From Phycisphaerales bacterium (GTDB taxonomy: Bacteria; Planctomycetota; Phycisphaerae; Phycisphaerales; UBA1924): a stretch of DNA of 64,000 bases. Location: assembly GCA_029260315.1 (NCBI GenBank), contig JAJDDM010000033.1:1-64000 (forward strand). The letters are read 5' to 3'. The notes under the pieces are model-generated. The model was not told the origin of the DNA. It worked only from the letters and a program-made list of their open reading frames with translations, and searched no databases. The position numbers were made by a program, and so were the translations under genes. Below, piece by piece: positions 27,101 to 34,454 of the stretch (position 1 is the first letter of the stretch; the number at the start of each line of letters is the position of its first letter).

Positions 27101-27387
27101 CCGGCTACACCAACATCCTCTACGTCCTCGACGAGCCCACCACCGGTCTGCACTTCGAGGACGTCCGCAAGCTGCTCACCGTCCTCACCCGCCTCGTCGA
27201 ATCCGGCAACACCGTCCTGCTCATCGAGCACAACCTCGACGTGATCAAATGTGCCGACTGGATCATCGATCTGGGGCCGGAGGGCGGGGAGAAGGGCGGG
27301 ATGATCGTCGCCCAGGGGCCGCCGGAGAAGATCGCGAAGAGCAAGAAGGGGTACACGGCGGAGTTCTTGAAGCGAGTGCTCTGCTGA
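24184..27387 (+). CDS. uvrA: UvrABC system protein A, with two repeat-derived insertions
   Basis: 1067 residues, against about 940 in E. coli. Damage-recognition ATPase of nucleotide-excision repair. Walker A motifs GLSGSGKSS (68-76) and GVSGSGKST (about 756-764), signature LSGGEAQRIRLATQVG and LSGGEAQRVKLATELG, Walker B YVLDEPTIGLH and YVLDEPTTGLH. The C-terminal zinc finger is intact (GGGRCEACQGQG from Cys858 ... CEVCRGKRYNRETL). Odd: residues about 191-214 (SRSALRAD ... SENRST) and 315-340 (GGTGVPPV ... GRDARAT) are encoded by palindromic repeats, and the first zinc finger keeps only C383PTC386. A good GGAGG precedes the ATG. A basic N-terminal extension (KPRKKRTKKAPSP) is also unusual. 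Confidence 0.96.
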   Translation: MPRDGVGVIEPKPRKKRTKKAPSPASPTRGVSKPSANERVIRVRGAKEHNLKNVDLTLPRDRLIVMTGLSGSGKSSLAFDTIFAEGQRKYMESLSAYARQFLDQIKKPDVEEVEGIPPTIAIEQRSSAHNPRSTVATTTEIYDYLRLLYARCGTAYSWAPKKTKKDGTITERRGVPITASSATQIVDAIMSRSALRADSAATDAQRIDSENRSTRMMILAPVVRTKKGFHKDTLESLQSQGWGRARVNGEIIELREALKEGGENPLNLGRHHKHDIEAVIDRIVLKDTVRQRLSEAIESALKIGEGSVIVSVQPGGTGVPPVRGESSDSGIAHGRDARATGKDASPWTDNSFSDRLADPEHPEYAISELAPRLFSFNSPHGACPTCHGLGAILEFDEELVIPDEEKTLQGSAIAPWKKNGPGGMIYPRMLRRYCRASGLSPATPIAEMHEDDYDALMHGDPDSKWSGVLPMLRAWFDKTESTWVKDHLHQFMAEHTCPECLGDRLRIEALHVQLESDRAAQTDGAMSSVVIGRPTQNGTMLNISELSRLTITDAIRFIEGLKLTSEQQHIAEPILREVANRLRFLTSVGLDYLSLDRRTSTLSGGEAQRIRLATQVGSGLVGACYVLDEPTIGLHPRDNTRLIATLRHLTDIGNTVLVVEHDEEMIRAADHVVDIGPGAGVHGGRIVAQGTIDDVAAEPESLTGDYLADRRRIEIPEYRRKLSERKAITLKGAKANNLKSIDASFPLGGMLCVTGVSGSGKSTLVNEILLKVLKKKLLGTRVVPGEHTRLNGSQHVDRVIEVDQSPIGRTPRSNPATYTGIFDEIRKLFSQTKEAKIRAYKPGRFSFNVSAQNGGGRCEACQGQGLKKIEMHFLADVFVECEVCRGKRYNRETLEVLYRGKSIADVLDMTIEKACGFFENHPKVLRFCECLRDVGLGYVTLGQPSTTLSGGEAQRVKLATELGKGGGTKNNPTGYTNILYVLDEPTTGLHFEDVRKLLTVLTRLVESGNTVLLIEHNLDVIKCADWIIDLGPEGGEKGGMIVAQGPPEKIAKSKKGYTAEFLKRVLC
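24755..24824. repeat. Palindromic repeat inserted in frame in uvrA (same family as in uvrB)
   Basis: Left arm 24755-24776 differs from the uvrB arm by one base over 22 (GGGCC for GAGCC). Right arm 24802-24824 (ends GAATCGATCTAC) is a variant of the uvrB right arm with G-C to A-T changes that keep its own internal palindrome (ATCGATTC-AGA-GAATCGAT). The 25 bases between are unrelated to the uvrB spacer. The reading frame across the left arm is the same as in uvrB (SRSALRAD). Confidence 0.88.
25128..25201. repeat. GGTGVPPV/GRDARAT palindromic repeat in uvrA
   Basis: Arms 25128-25150 (begins TGGCACGGGCGTCCCGCCCG) and 25179-25201 are perfect 23-base reverse complements with a 28-base spacer; each arm is itself palindromic (CACGGGCG-TCC-CGCCCGTG). 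In frame it encodes GTGVPPVRGESSDSGIAHGRDARAT. I recall peptides of the GGTGVPPV...GRDARAT kind as scattered products of such repeats in other bacterial genomes, but could not check. Confidence 0.9.
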
Positions 27388-27404
27388 GACTGCCGACGAC
27401 ACTC

Positions 27405-27515
27405 GGCTCTCTCGCCAGCCGCGGAGTGGCGCTCGACCCTGGCGAGGGGCGCCAGCCCCTCGAAGTCCCAGAGCGGATTCCAGCCCCAGCGGGGCGCTCG
27501 AATCGCCGCGCACTT
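27405..27515. repeat. Intergenic palindromic repeat, diverged copy of the 37.1 kb element
   Basis: Between uvrA and the next gene: GCCAGCCGCGGAGTGGCGCTCGA, then GGCGAGGGGCGCCAGCCCCTCG (itself a hairpin), then CCAGCCCCAGCGGGGCGCTCGAA. The order and wording (GGCGAGGGGCG..AGCCCCTCG followed by CCAGCC..GGCGCTCGAA) match the perfect nested palindrome at 37124-37257. The remaining bases of 27388-27709 contain no gene that I can support. Confidence 0.6.
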
Positions 27516-27709
27516 CTTCAACACGCAGACAGTGCCAACAAGAAACGACCGCCGCACGCTCACGCGCCCCGCGACCACAACGTCACTACGAGACACCGAT
27601 GTGCGCCCGCTTCATGCCCCGCCGGCGTGCATCGTGAGTGTCATGCCTTCCAACCCGACACAAACGCGTCCTCGCGGTCCAGCCCGAAGTCGCACGATAC
27701 CATCCCGCC

Positions 27710-29509
27710 ATGCTCACACGATCCATCGGCAAGTTCATCCGAGGCCGCGCGACCCCCTTCCAGATCCTCAGCGCCACCATCCTCGGCTCGCTCATCGGCT
27801 TCATCCCGGGGCTCCTGCACGCCCCCGCACTCCTGCTCATCCTCCTGTGCATCCTTCTCATCCTCAACGCCAACCTCCCCATCGCGGCGGTCCTGACGCT
27901 GATCGCCAAGCTGCTCTCCCTCGCCCTCCAGCCCGTCAGCTTCGCCATCGGCCGCCTGATCATCGATGGGCCGACACAGCCGCTGTTCAAGGCCATGATC
28001 AACGCCCCCGTGCTCGCCTGGGCGGGCATGGATAACTATGTGACGGTGGGCGGCATGGTCCTCGGCGTCGTCCTCGGCGTCGTGAGCGGCCTCGTCCTCA
28101 TCAAGTTCCTCCAGGGCTTCCGCCGCAAGATGGGCAAGCTCGAAGAAGGCTCGGAGAAATACAAGAAGCTCACCTCCAAGAAGTCCGTCAAGTTCGCGAC
28201 GTTCCTCTTCGTCGGCGGCAAGAAGGGCAAACGCTCCTGGGAAGAGCTGACATCCAAAAGAATCGGCAACCCCATCCGCATCCTCGGCGTCGTCTTCGCC
28301 GTGCTGCTCATCGCCTGCGTGATCCTCATCCAGATCGCCCTCGGCGACAAGATCATGACCGCCTGGCTCACCAAGGGCTTGGAACAAGCCAACGGCGCGA
28401 CCGTCGATCTCGATTCCGCCTCGATCGACCTCGGCACCGGCAAGATGTCGCTCACCGGCCTCGCCATGGCCGACCCCAACAAGCTCGACACCGACCTGCT
28501 CCGAGCAAAAGAACTCGAGGCCGACGTCTCCAACTCCGACCTGCTCACGCGCCGGATCGCCATCGACCGCATCGTCGTCCGCGATGCTTCCAGCGGCGAA
28601 AAACGCCCCCGCCCCGGCGTGCTCGTCGGCGACCGCCCCAAGCCGCCCCCGCCGCCGGAGGGCGACGGCAAGACCATCGACGACTACATCAAGCAGGCCG
28701 AGACCTGGAAGAAGCGCCTCGAACAGCTCCGCGAGTGGATCGAAAAGGGCGAGGGCAGGCCCGAGGAAGATGAGACCGAAGAGGATAAGGAGACCCTCCG
28801 CGAGCGCCTCGAGCGCCAGGCCCGCATGCACGGCTACGCCAGCGTCCGCGCCACCCACCTGATCGACGGCGCCCCCTCGGTCGTCATCAAGGAGGTCATC
28901 ATCGACGGCTTCACGATCGCGGGCTTGCCCGGCGAGGTCTTCAACTTCCACGCCACGTCGCTCTCGACACAGCCGCCGCTGCTCGCAGACCCCCCGGTCA
29001 TCAATCTCGTCTCACGCAGCGGCAAGATCGAAGCCAACGCCAGCCTCGGGCGCTTCGTCCCCGCCTCGGGCATCACTTCGCTCAGCTACCGCCACGACGG
29101 GCTCTCGGGAGACAAAATCGGCGAGCTGCTCACCGTCGCCGGCTTCACCCCCGTCCGCGGCGGCACCATCGACCTCAACCTCACCGCCCAGCGCACCACC
29201 GACGGCATCAACGCCCCGCTGATCGCCAACCTGCACAACGCGATCATCAACATCCCAGGCGTGGGCGAGACCGACGTCGCGCAGTTCACCCTGCCCATCG
29301 AAATCCGCGGCCCGCTCTCGGCCCCGCGCATCATGCTCGACGACGCGGCCCTCCAGCAGGCCCTCATCGACGCGGGCAAGGCAGAGGCCGCGAGGCGGCT
29401 GAAGGACGAGGCCGGCAAGCTCCTCGACGATGCCCTCGGCGACAAGGCCGAGGACGCCAAGAAGAAGGCTAAAGACGCGATTGGGAATCTGCTGGGCGGG
29501 GGCGGGTGA
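27710..29509 (+). CDS. TIGR03546/TIGR03545-like fused membrane protein
   Basis: 599 residues. The N-terminal 150 residues have the TIGR03546/DUF2062-like pattern: RATPFQILSATILGSLIGFIPGLLHAPALLLILLCILLILNANLP followed by further membrane segments. A second part after a membrane segment at about 205-225 (ILGVVFAVLLIACVILIQIAL) is AsmA/TIGR03545-like: MTAWLTKGLEQANGATVDLDSASIDLGTGKMSLTGLAMADP, with repeated beta segments to the C-terminus and a charged helical insert (ETWKKRLEQLREWIEKGEG). In many bacteria these are two adjacent genes; here they read as one frame. Likely an envelope lipid-transport-related protein. ATG 27710 chosen; frame open to 27638. Confidence 0.75.
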   Translation: MLTRSIGKFIRGRATPFQILSATILGSLIGFIPGLLHAPALLLILLCILLILNANLPIAAVLTLIAKLLSLALQPVSFAIGRLIIDGPTQPLFKAMINAPVLAWAGMDNYVTVGGMVLGVVLGVVSGLVLIKFLQGFRRKMGKLEEGSEKYKKLTSKKSVKFATFLFVGGKKGKRSWEELTSKRIGNPIRILGVVFAVLLIACVILIQIALGDKIMTAWLTKGLEQANGATVDLDSASIDLGTGKMSLTGLAMADPNKLDTDLLRAKELEADVSNSDLLTRRIAIDRIVVRDASSGEKRPRPGVLVGDRPKPPPPPEGDGKTIDDYIKQAETWKKRLEQLREWIEKGEGRPEEDETEEDKETLRERLERQARMHGYASVRATHLIDGAPSVVIKEVIIDGFTIAGLPGEVFNFHATSLSTQPPLLADPPVINLVSRSGKIEANASLGRFVPASGITSLSYRHDGLSGDKIGELLTVAGFTPVRGGTIDLNLTAQRTTDGINAPLIANLHNAIINIPGVGETDVAQFTLPIEIRGPLSAPRIMLDDAALQQALIDAGKAEAARRLKDEAGKLLDDALGDKAEDAKKKAKDAIGNLLGGGG

Positions 29510-29535
29510 TCATTGTCCTTGTCCCTGGGTGCCAT

Positions 29536-29690
29536 TGCCACGGCTTTGCGTGACACTATGTAGCAGGCCTCCAATCGTGATCTTGTGCGAGATCGACTCG
29601 AGGGTGTAACTCGGGTCGTCCCAGGATCAGCTATTGAGTTCTCGTCGCAATCGCATGGCCGCTCAAAGCAGCGGCCATGCCACCCGCCGG
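29536..29690. repeat. Dispersed repeat, left copy flanking the 29.8-31.0 kb gene
   Basis: Two blocks, GGGTGCCATTGCCACGGCTT (29536-29555) and GTTCTCGTCGCAATCGCATGGCCGCTCAAAGCAGCGGCCATGCCACCC (about 29638-29685, with the hairpin GGCCGCT-CAAAGC-AGCGGCC), flank about 80 unrelated bases. The same blocks, directly joined, recur at 31025-31104, in the same orientation, on the far side of the gene 29762-31018. Confidence 0.8.
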
Positions 29691-29761
29691 TCGGGAAGCA
29701 CGCTAGGATATCCATATGCCACCAAGCAGCAGCACACCGGCACCGCATTCAGGGGCACAAC

Positions 29762-31018
29762 ATGCATCCACAGATCTTCGTTGTCGCGCCGCTAGTGGCG
29801 CTCATTTGGGCTCTCACTTTTGCTTCAATCGGACCACTCCACACCATTGTCGGTAGTGGGATCTACGTCGGCAACAAGTCGGCAAGATCCACGTTAGCCA
29901 TTCCGTATGCTGCCATTGAGGAGCGTCTCAAATCGCGGGTGCTTTCAGAACCGTTCAAAGAGGCAATCCAGGCAGCGGCCAAACAAGAGAATGGAAAGAA
30001 CAAGATCCGTGCTATCGGCTGGGGCGGCCTCTTCCCGGCGGCGATTCGCCCCGATGACCCAAGCAGGGGCGTACTCGTTGCTCTAGTGACCGTCGACCTT
30101 CTGTGGGATACTCGCGGCGATTTCATTAGAGACCACGGCGCTCTGTTCACCGTCGCGATCCCGATTCACCTAACCCTGGATGCCGGACAGTTCCGAGCGG
30201 CAGCCGGACGGCCGCAACTCGCCGACATTCACAGTTGGGGTGGAGGAGGAGTCGGGATCGGCAAGCTCAAGGACGAGTCGCGTGTGCGCACAGGCGTCGC
30301 AAACGCAGTGGCCGGAGATAAGATGAGGAGTATTGCAGCAGACAGCATTGCCGGAGCCGGACTCAAGGACATCCTGCCCGCGCACAATGGAACACCTCCT
30401 CCCATCCACCGTCTACGCCTTACCGACACCGCGTGCGAGATTGACTTTGGTTCTCCCGGCGACGGCCCCGCGTTCTTCGATATCACTGACCGACAGAAGC
30501 TTTTTAAGCAAAGCAGAACACACTTCCGATCATTCGTTAGTGATGTGGACGCGGTGTTTGTGGTGACTCTTTTCGAGCAGAACCAGGTCCTTCTTGCTAC
30601 GGAAACCAGGGAGGAAAACGGGGATATCGATTGGAGCCTCTTAGACAACAATAAAGGGCGAGATCAGCAGCGTAAAGAGCGTGAGGTTCCAGGCACGAAC
30701 CAGATTACTTTGGTGATGGGCAGTTCGTTCGACTGCGAGAGTAAGGAGGGGGGTGATGGCCATCTTGACAACAGACTCTTGAGAGACGACGAAGGGCATA
30801 GGCGACCTAACGGGCAAAAGTGGAAGAACCGGGCGAGCGTCGTTCTCGTGGAGCGAGGGCCGGCGTGGAACGGCCAAACGCTGCATGTGTCACAGGAGAA
30901 AAACAAGGGTGGGTTCAACGCCAAACTACATCTGGGGTTCAACATGTTGGAGATCGACCCACCATTCGGCGGGAAGATCAACCGGAACGTCATCGATATG
31001 TGGGTAGAAGCGCCCTAG
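29762..31018 (+). CDS. Orphan membrane-anchored protein of unknown function, lower GC
   Basis: 418 residues, no family recognised. A hydrophobic N-terminus (IFVVAPLVALIWALTFASIGPL) is a signal anchor or signal peptide; the rest appears soluble and presumably outside the cytoplasm. Visible segments: a helical region AIEERLKSRVLSEPFKEAIQAAAKQ, then beta-rich RGVLVALVTVDLLWDTRGDF, a Gly-rich loop, and a Cys in TACEIDFGSPGDG. Base composition and codon use (AAG/AAC/ATT, AGA, TCA common) are clearly less GC-rich than neighbours. It is bracketed by two direct copies of a repeat, so it may be acquired. ATG 29762 chosen; upstream frame runs through the repeat. Confidence 0.7.
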   Translation: MHPQIFVVAPLVALIWALTFASIGPLHTIVGSGIYVGNKSARSTLAIPYAAIEERLKSRVLSEPFKEAIQAAAKQENGKNKIRAIGWGGLFPAAIRPDDPSRGVLVALVTVDLLWDTRGDFIRDHGALFTVAIPIHLTLDAGQFRAAAGRPQLADIHSWGGGGVGIGKLKDESRVRTGVANAVAGDKMRSIAADSIAGAGLKDILPAHNGTPPPIHRLRLTDTACEIDFGSPGDGPAFFDITDRQKLFKQSRTHFRSFVSDVDAVFVVTLFEQNQVLLATETREENGDIDWSLLDNNKGRDQQRKEREVPGTNQITLVMGSSFDCESKEGGDGHLDNRLLRDDEGHRRPNGQKWKNRASVVLVERGPAWNGQTLHVSQEKNKGGFNAKLHLGFNMLEIDPPFGGKINRNVIDMWVEAP

Positions 31019-31024
31019 GTGCCG

Positions 31025-31104
31025 GGTGCCATTGCCACGGCCTTGCGTGGCCTATGGGTTCTCGTCCGAATCGCATAGCCGCTCAAAGCAGCGGCCATGC
31101 CACA
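31025..31104. repeat. Dispersed repeat, right copy flanking the 29.8-31.0 kb gene
   Basis: GGGTGCCATTGCCACGGCCT, then GTTCTCGTCCGAATCGCATA and a hairpin GCCGCT-CAAAGC-AGCGGC leading to CATGCCAC, immediately downstream of the orphan gene's stop codon. It is the compact form of the left copy at 29536-29690. The GTGCCA/TGCCAC ends recall the other GTGCCAC-ended palindromes in this window. Confidence 0.8.
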
Positions 31105-31122
31105 CATATTCGCACGCTCGCA

Positions 31123-32349
31123 TCACGCCGCGATCGCGCGGGCCGCGCACGCAACACGCCGCACGACCAGCGCCGTCAGATCATCCGCCTGGTGCAGCGA
31201 CCCGGCCTGCTCGTCGACGCGCCCCTCGAGATCCGCGACCGCCTCGCTGACATCGCGCCCGCCGCCGAGGATATCGCGCAGACGCAAAACATAATCAGCG
31301 CCCGGCAGCGGACGCCCGTCCTCGGCGAGCTTGTCATCAGGAAACGCCGACTCGAAGCCGTCGCTGTAGAGCGCCAGCGTCTCGCCGATCTCCAGCGTCA
31401 GCGACGCCTCCTCGAACGCCGCGTCCTCGAAGATGCCGAGCAGGGGGCCGGCGGACTCGATCGGCGTCGAGACCCCGCCGTTGATCCGCAGCGCCGGCGG
31501 GTGTCCCGCGCCCGCGATCGTCGCCTCGCCCGTGGCCGGGTCGATCACGCAGTAGACCGCCGTGGCAAACCGCGGCGTACTAAACCGCCGCTCGCACATC
31601 GCCTGGTTCAGCTCATGTAACACCCGTGCGGGCGGCACACTATCGGCACCCAACTGACACTTGGCCAGGTGATGGGCGACCATCATGGTGAGCAGCGCCG
31701 CGGGCATGCCGTGCCCCACCGCGTCGGCGATGAACAGGCTGACGCGCCCGTCGTCCAGGATCGTCATGTCATAGATATCGCCAGAGACCTGTCCCGCCGG
31801 GCGGAACAGCAGTCCGCCATCCAAACCGTCCACGATCGGCAGGCCCTTGGGCAGGATGTCCCGCTGGACGCTCGCGGCGATCTCGAGCTCTTCATGGACG
31901 TGCCGCAGCTCCTCGGCGAGCCCGTGGGCCGACGCCGAGGCCATCTTCGCCTCGCGCGCCACGTCCCGCATCGCCCCCTGCCTTCGCAGCAGGGCATCGA
32001 GCGCGATCGCGATGGACGGGATCGGCGTCTCCCACGTCTCGACCAGCACCCCCGCGCTCTCGACCGACTTCTGCCCCTCGCGAACGTCGCCGATCACGAT
32101 GGCGGGAAGGCGCTGGCGCACGATCTGATCGACGATCATGTCCACCTTGATCGCCGGCGTCTGTGCATCGACGAGCACGACGATCCCCGCGTCGATCCCG
32201 CCGGCGATCAATCGCTCGATCGTCTGCTCGACGGTGCCCACTCCAAGGAACGGGCGGACCTTGCCGGGCCACGCCTCCTCGAGCTGCGTCGCCAGACGAT
32301 TGGCCTGTCCCTCGAGCTCCGGTTCTGCGACGATGTACAGCGTTGCCAT
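31123..32349 (-). CDS. PP2C/SpoIIE-type serine phosphatase with N-terminal receiver-like domain
   Basis: 408 residues. The N-terminal 120 residues have a Rossmann/receiver-like pattern without a clear phospho-acceptor site. A short coiled region (SAHGLAEELRHVHEELEIAASVQRDILPKGLP) leads into the SpoIIE/RsbU PP2C domain: GQVSGDIYDM, FIADAVGHGMPAALLT, AGHPPAL, LYSDGFESA and QADDLTALVVRR, carrying the Asp metal ligands. Such proteins dephosphorylate anti-sigma-antagonists in partner-switching stress responses; no partner gene is nearby. ATG 32349 is preferred over an upstream extension to 32430. Confidence 0.9.
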   Translation of the reverse strand: MATLYIVAEPELEGQANRLATQLEEAWPGKVRPFLGVGTVEQTIERLIAGGIDAGIVVLVDAQTPAIKVDMIVDQIVRQRLPAIVIGDVREGQKSVESAGVLVETWETPIPSIAIALDALLRRQGAMRDVAREAKMASASAHGLAEELRHVHEELEIAASVQRDILPKGLPIVDGLDGGLLFRPAGQVSGDIYDMTILDDGRVSLFIADAVGHGMPAALLTMMVAHHLAKCQLGADSVPPARVLHELNQAMCERRFSTPRFATAVYCVIDPATGEATIAGAGHPPALRINGGVSTPIESAGPLLGIFEDAAFEEASLTLEIGETLALYSDGFESAFPDDKLAEDGRPLPGADYVLRLRDILGGGRDVSEAVADLEGRVDEQAGSLHQADDLTALVVRRVACAARAIAA

Positions 32350-32455
32350 GGCGTGCCCCTCGCGTGTCCGTCGCGAGATATCGGGCCAGCCAAGGGGCGA
32401 CTCAAGCGAGACCCCGGCGATAACTCCCAAGTTTCACCGTGACGCGAGCGCCGGC

Positions 32456-33085
32456 TTATCGGGCGTTTCGCAGCAGCTTGCGCGTGTCCAGCTCGATCAC
32501 CTGCCCCGGCTCGAGTTGCTTGGCGACTTCCGGATCCTCACGCAGCTTTTCGAGCGTGCCGCCCTTGAGCTCGATCACGAACTGGCTCGGAAACTTGCTG
32601 CTGTACTTCTTGAGACGCTCGTGGTAAAGGTCTCGCTGGGTGCGCGGATTGATTGGCTTGGGCTCGTCGGCTCGCCGCGGCTCCTCGATCGGCATGTGAT
32701 ACGTCGCCGTGATACGCATCTTCGGGTCCAGAAAGATGATGTCGATCGGGACGAGGCAGTCACGCATCACGAAACTATGCACGTCGACTTTCCTTCGCGG
32801 GAACACGAACAGCATCCCGCCGTCCTCGGCGATCTCCTCGCGCCCGCTCAACCCCTTGATCCGAGTAAGTTCCGTCGAGACCACCTCGAGGCGGAACTCC
32901 TTGCCGCCCACCTTCACCCGCTCGATCGGATGTCCCGCCTCGCTGATCTCGGGCTTGTCCTTTGAGTCCTGCATCGGCGGGGCGACGGCGGTGCCGCCGC
33001 CATCCTGCCCCAGCGCGAGATAGGCGATCAGACCCGCGCACAGCACGAGCAGCCCGCCGAACACCGTCAGCTTTTTTGGATCCAT
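32456..33085 (-). CDS. DUF192 family exported protein
   Basis: 209 residues. Signal anchor LTVFGGLLVLCAGLIAYLAL, a Pro/Asp linker, then the DUF192 domain: RIKGLSGREEIAEDGGMLFVFPRR ... VHSFVMRDCLVPIDIIFLD. DUF192 is usually about 110 residues; here it has an extra insertion (EEPRRADEPKPINPRTQRDLYHERLKKYSSKF) before the final strand. Function of the family is unknown. The start codon lies 19 bases inside the 3' end of the gluQ gene, so the pair is translationally overlapped. Confidence 0.88.
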   Translation of the reverse strand: MDPKKLTVFGGLLVLCAGLIAYLALGQDGGGTAVAPPMQDSKDKPEISEAGHPIERVKVGGKEFRLEVVSTELTRIKGLSGREEIAEDGGMLFVFPRRKVDVHSFVMRDCLVPIDIIFLDPKMRITATYHMPIEEPRRADEPKPINPRTQRDLYHERLKKYSSKFPSQFVIELKGGTLEKLREDPEVAKQLEPGQVIELDTRKLLRNAR

Positions 33086-34047
33086 CGCTCATCTCCCGGG
33101 CGGAATACCACCTGGCTTCTGGGCATCGTATGGAGATCGAACCGCCGAAGAAACTCTCCCGCCGACATCGGCTCGCGAGGCCCCAGGCCGCACCACTCGC
33201 CGAGCAGGCCCACGATCCGCTCGGGCTCCACGCCCTGCTCTCGGTAGTGCGTGATTCGCGTGTCCCCATGGCGTTTGGCGAGCCGCCGCCCGTCCTCGCC
33301 GACCACCATCGGCAGGTGGGTGTACCGAACATCGTCGCCTCCTGCCCTTCCCAGCCCCAGCGCCCGGCGGAGCAGGATCTGCCGCCCGGTGGAGTCCAGC
33401 AGATCATCGCCCCGCACGACCTCATTGACTCCCTGACGCGCATCATCGACGACGACGGCGAGCTGGTACGCCGGCTGCCCGCGCTTGGTCCAGACCACGA
33501 AGTCGCCCACGGTCTGCGCCGGATCCACGCGCTGCGGACCCAGGAACGCGTCCTCGAACTCCACGATCCCCGGCTGCACCAGAAACCGCCACCCGCGCTC
33601 CCGGTCGTCGAAGCGCTTCGCCATCTCCGCCGGCCGCAGGTGCTCGGGAAACCGCGTCTCGTGGACCCCCTGCTGCGGCGCCGACGCCGCGGCCTCGATC
33701 TCGCTGCGCGTCAGATCGCACGCGAAGACCCGCCCCATCGCCGCGAGCTGCTCCATCGCCTCGATGAACGGCGACAGGTCGTCGCTCTGCACGATCGGCC
33801 CCTCGTCCCAATCCATCCCGAGCCACGCGAGGGTCTCGATGGTCTGCTCGATTACGCCTGGCTTGACCCGGGGCGAATCCAGATCCTCGATCCGCAAGAC
33901 GATCCGCCAGCCCGCCTTGCGAGCCATAGCCCAGTTGATGAGAAACGTCCTGGCATTCCCGAGGTGCAGAGCGCCCGTGGGAGAGGGGGCAAGACGGGTC
34001 GTCTGGGGCAGGGCTGTGAGGGAGTTTGGGGGGGTACCACCTGGCAT
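33067..34047 (-). CDS. gluQ: Glutamyl-Q tRNA(Asp) synthetase
   Basis: 326 residues, a truncated GluRS-like enzyme that glutamylates queuosine in tRNA(Asp). Seen: TRLAPSPTGALHLGNARTFL (HIGH region), RIEDLDSPRVKPG, the EFEDAFLGPQ and GDFVVWTKRGQPAYQLAVVVDDARQGVNEVVRGDDLL blocks, and RRLAKRHGDTRI in place of KMSKS. No anticodon-binding domain. Odd: the zinc site normally given by CxC...Y...C is mostly gone (FACDLTRSEI keeps one Cys). ATG 34047 is chosen; an upstream extension to 34200 overlaps the divergent dehydratase gene. queF in this window belongs to the same pathway. Confidence 0.9.
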   Translation of the reverse strand: MPGGTPPNSLTALPQTTRLAPSPTGALHLGNARTFLINWAMARKAGWRIVLRIEDLDSPRVKPGVIEQTIETLAWLGMDWDEGPIVQSDDLSPFIEAMEQLAAMGRVFACDLTRSEIEAAASAPQQGVHETRFPEHLRPAEMAKRFDDRERGWRFLVQPGIVEFEDAFLGPQRVDPAQTVGDFVVWTKRGQPAYQLAVVVDDARQGVNEVVRGDDLLDSTGRQILLRRALGLGRAGGDDVRYTHLPMVVGEDGRRLAKRHGDTRITHYREQGVEPERIVGLLGEWCGLGPREPMSAGEFLRRFDLHTMPRSQVVFRPGDERWIQKS

Positions 34048-34123
34048 GGGTGCGGACGATACACTCCCCGATTCCGCGGGCTCGCCAAAGCGGGCCGCGC
34101 CTTTCGTCGAAAGGAGGCACGAA

Positions 34124-34405
34124 ATGGCGACCAAGCTCTCAGAGACCGAGATCGCGACATCCCTGAACGACCTGCCTGAGTGGGCGGAGGTCGGCGGCAC
34201 ACTCCAGCGGACATTCGACTTCGCCGACTTCGTGGAGGCGATGGCCTTCGTGAATAAGGTCGCCGAGCGTGCCGAGGCGGACCAGCATCATCCGGACATT
34301 CTTATCCGATATAACCGCGTCACGCTGACGCTTTCCACGCACGACGCCGGCGGGATCACCGAGAAGGACTTCGCCCTGGCCTCGACCGCCGATTCGTTTG
34401 TCTGA
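34124..34405 (+). CDS. phhB: 4a-hydroxytetrahydrobiopterin dehydratase (PCD/DCoH)
   Basis: 93 residues. Dehydrates 4a-hydroxy-pterin formed by aromatic amino acid hydroxylases, or acts in related pterin recycling. Family pattern: RTFDFADFVEAMAFVNKVAERAEADQHHPDILIRYNRVTLTLSTHDAGGITEKDFALA, with the active-site HHP motif and H near THDAGG. A strong AAGGAGG at about 34111-34117 decides the ATG 34124. No hydroxylase gene is nearby, so a role in molybdopterin or other pterin chemistry is possible. Confidence 0.93.
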   Translation: MATKLSETEIATSLNDLPEWAEVGGTLQRTFDFADFVEAMAFVNKVAERAEADQHHPDILIRYNRVTLTLSTHDAGGITEKDFALASTADSFV

Positions 34406-34454
34406 GTGAGACCGCAGCGTGCGTGACAGCCCTGTCTGAGTGAGAGAAATACTG

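Noticed and set aside
25234-27513. 759-codon minus-strand frame over uvrA
   Set aside because: Antisense shadow of uvrA; composition is extreme in Asp, Val, Ala and Leu and no motif is present.
27641-28951. 436-codon minus-strand frame
   Set aside because: Shadow of the TIGR03546/TIGR03545-like gene; Asp/Glu/Gly/Val-rich without features.
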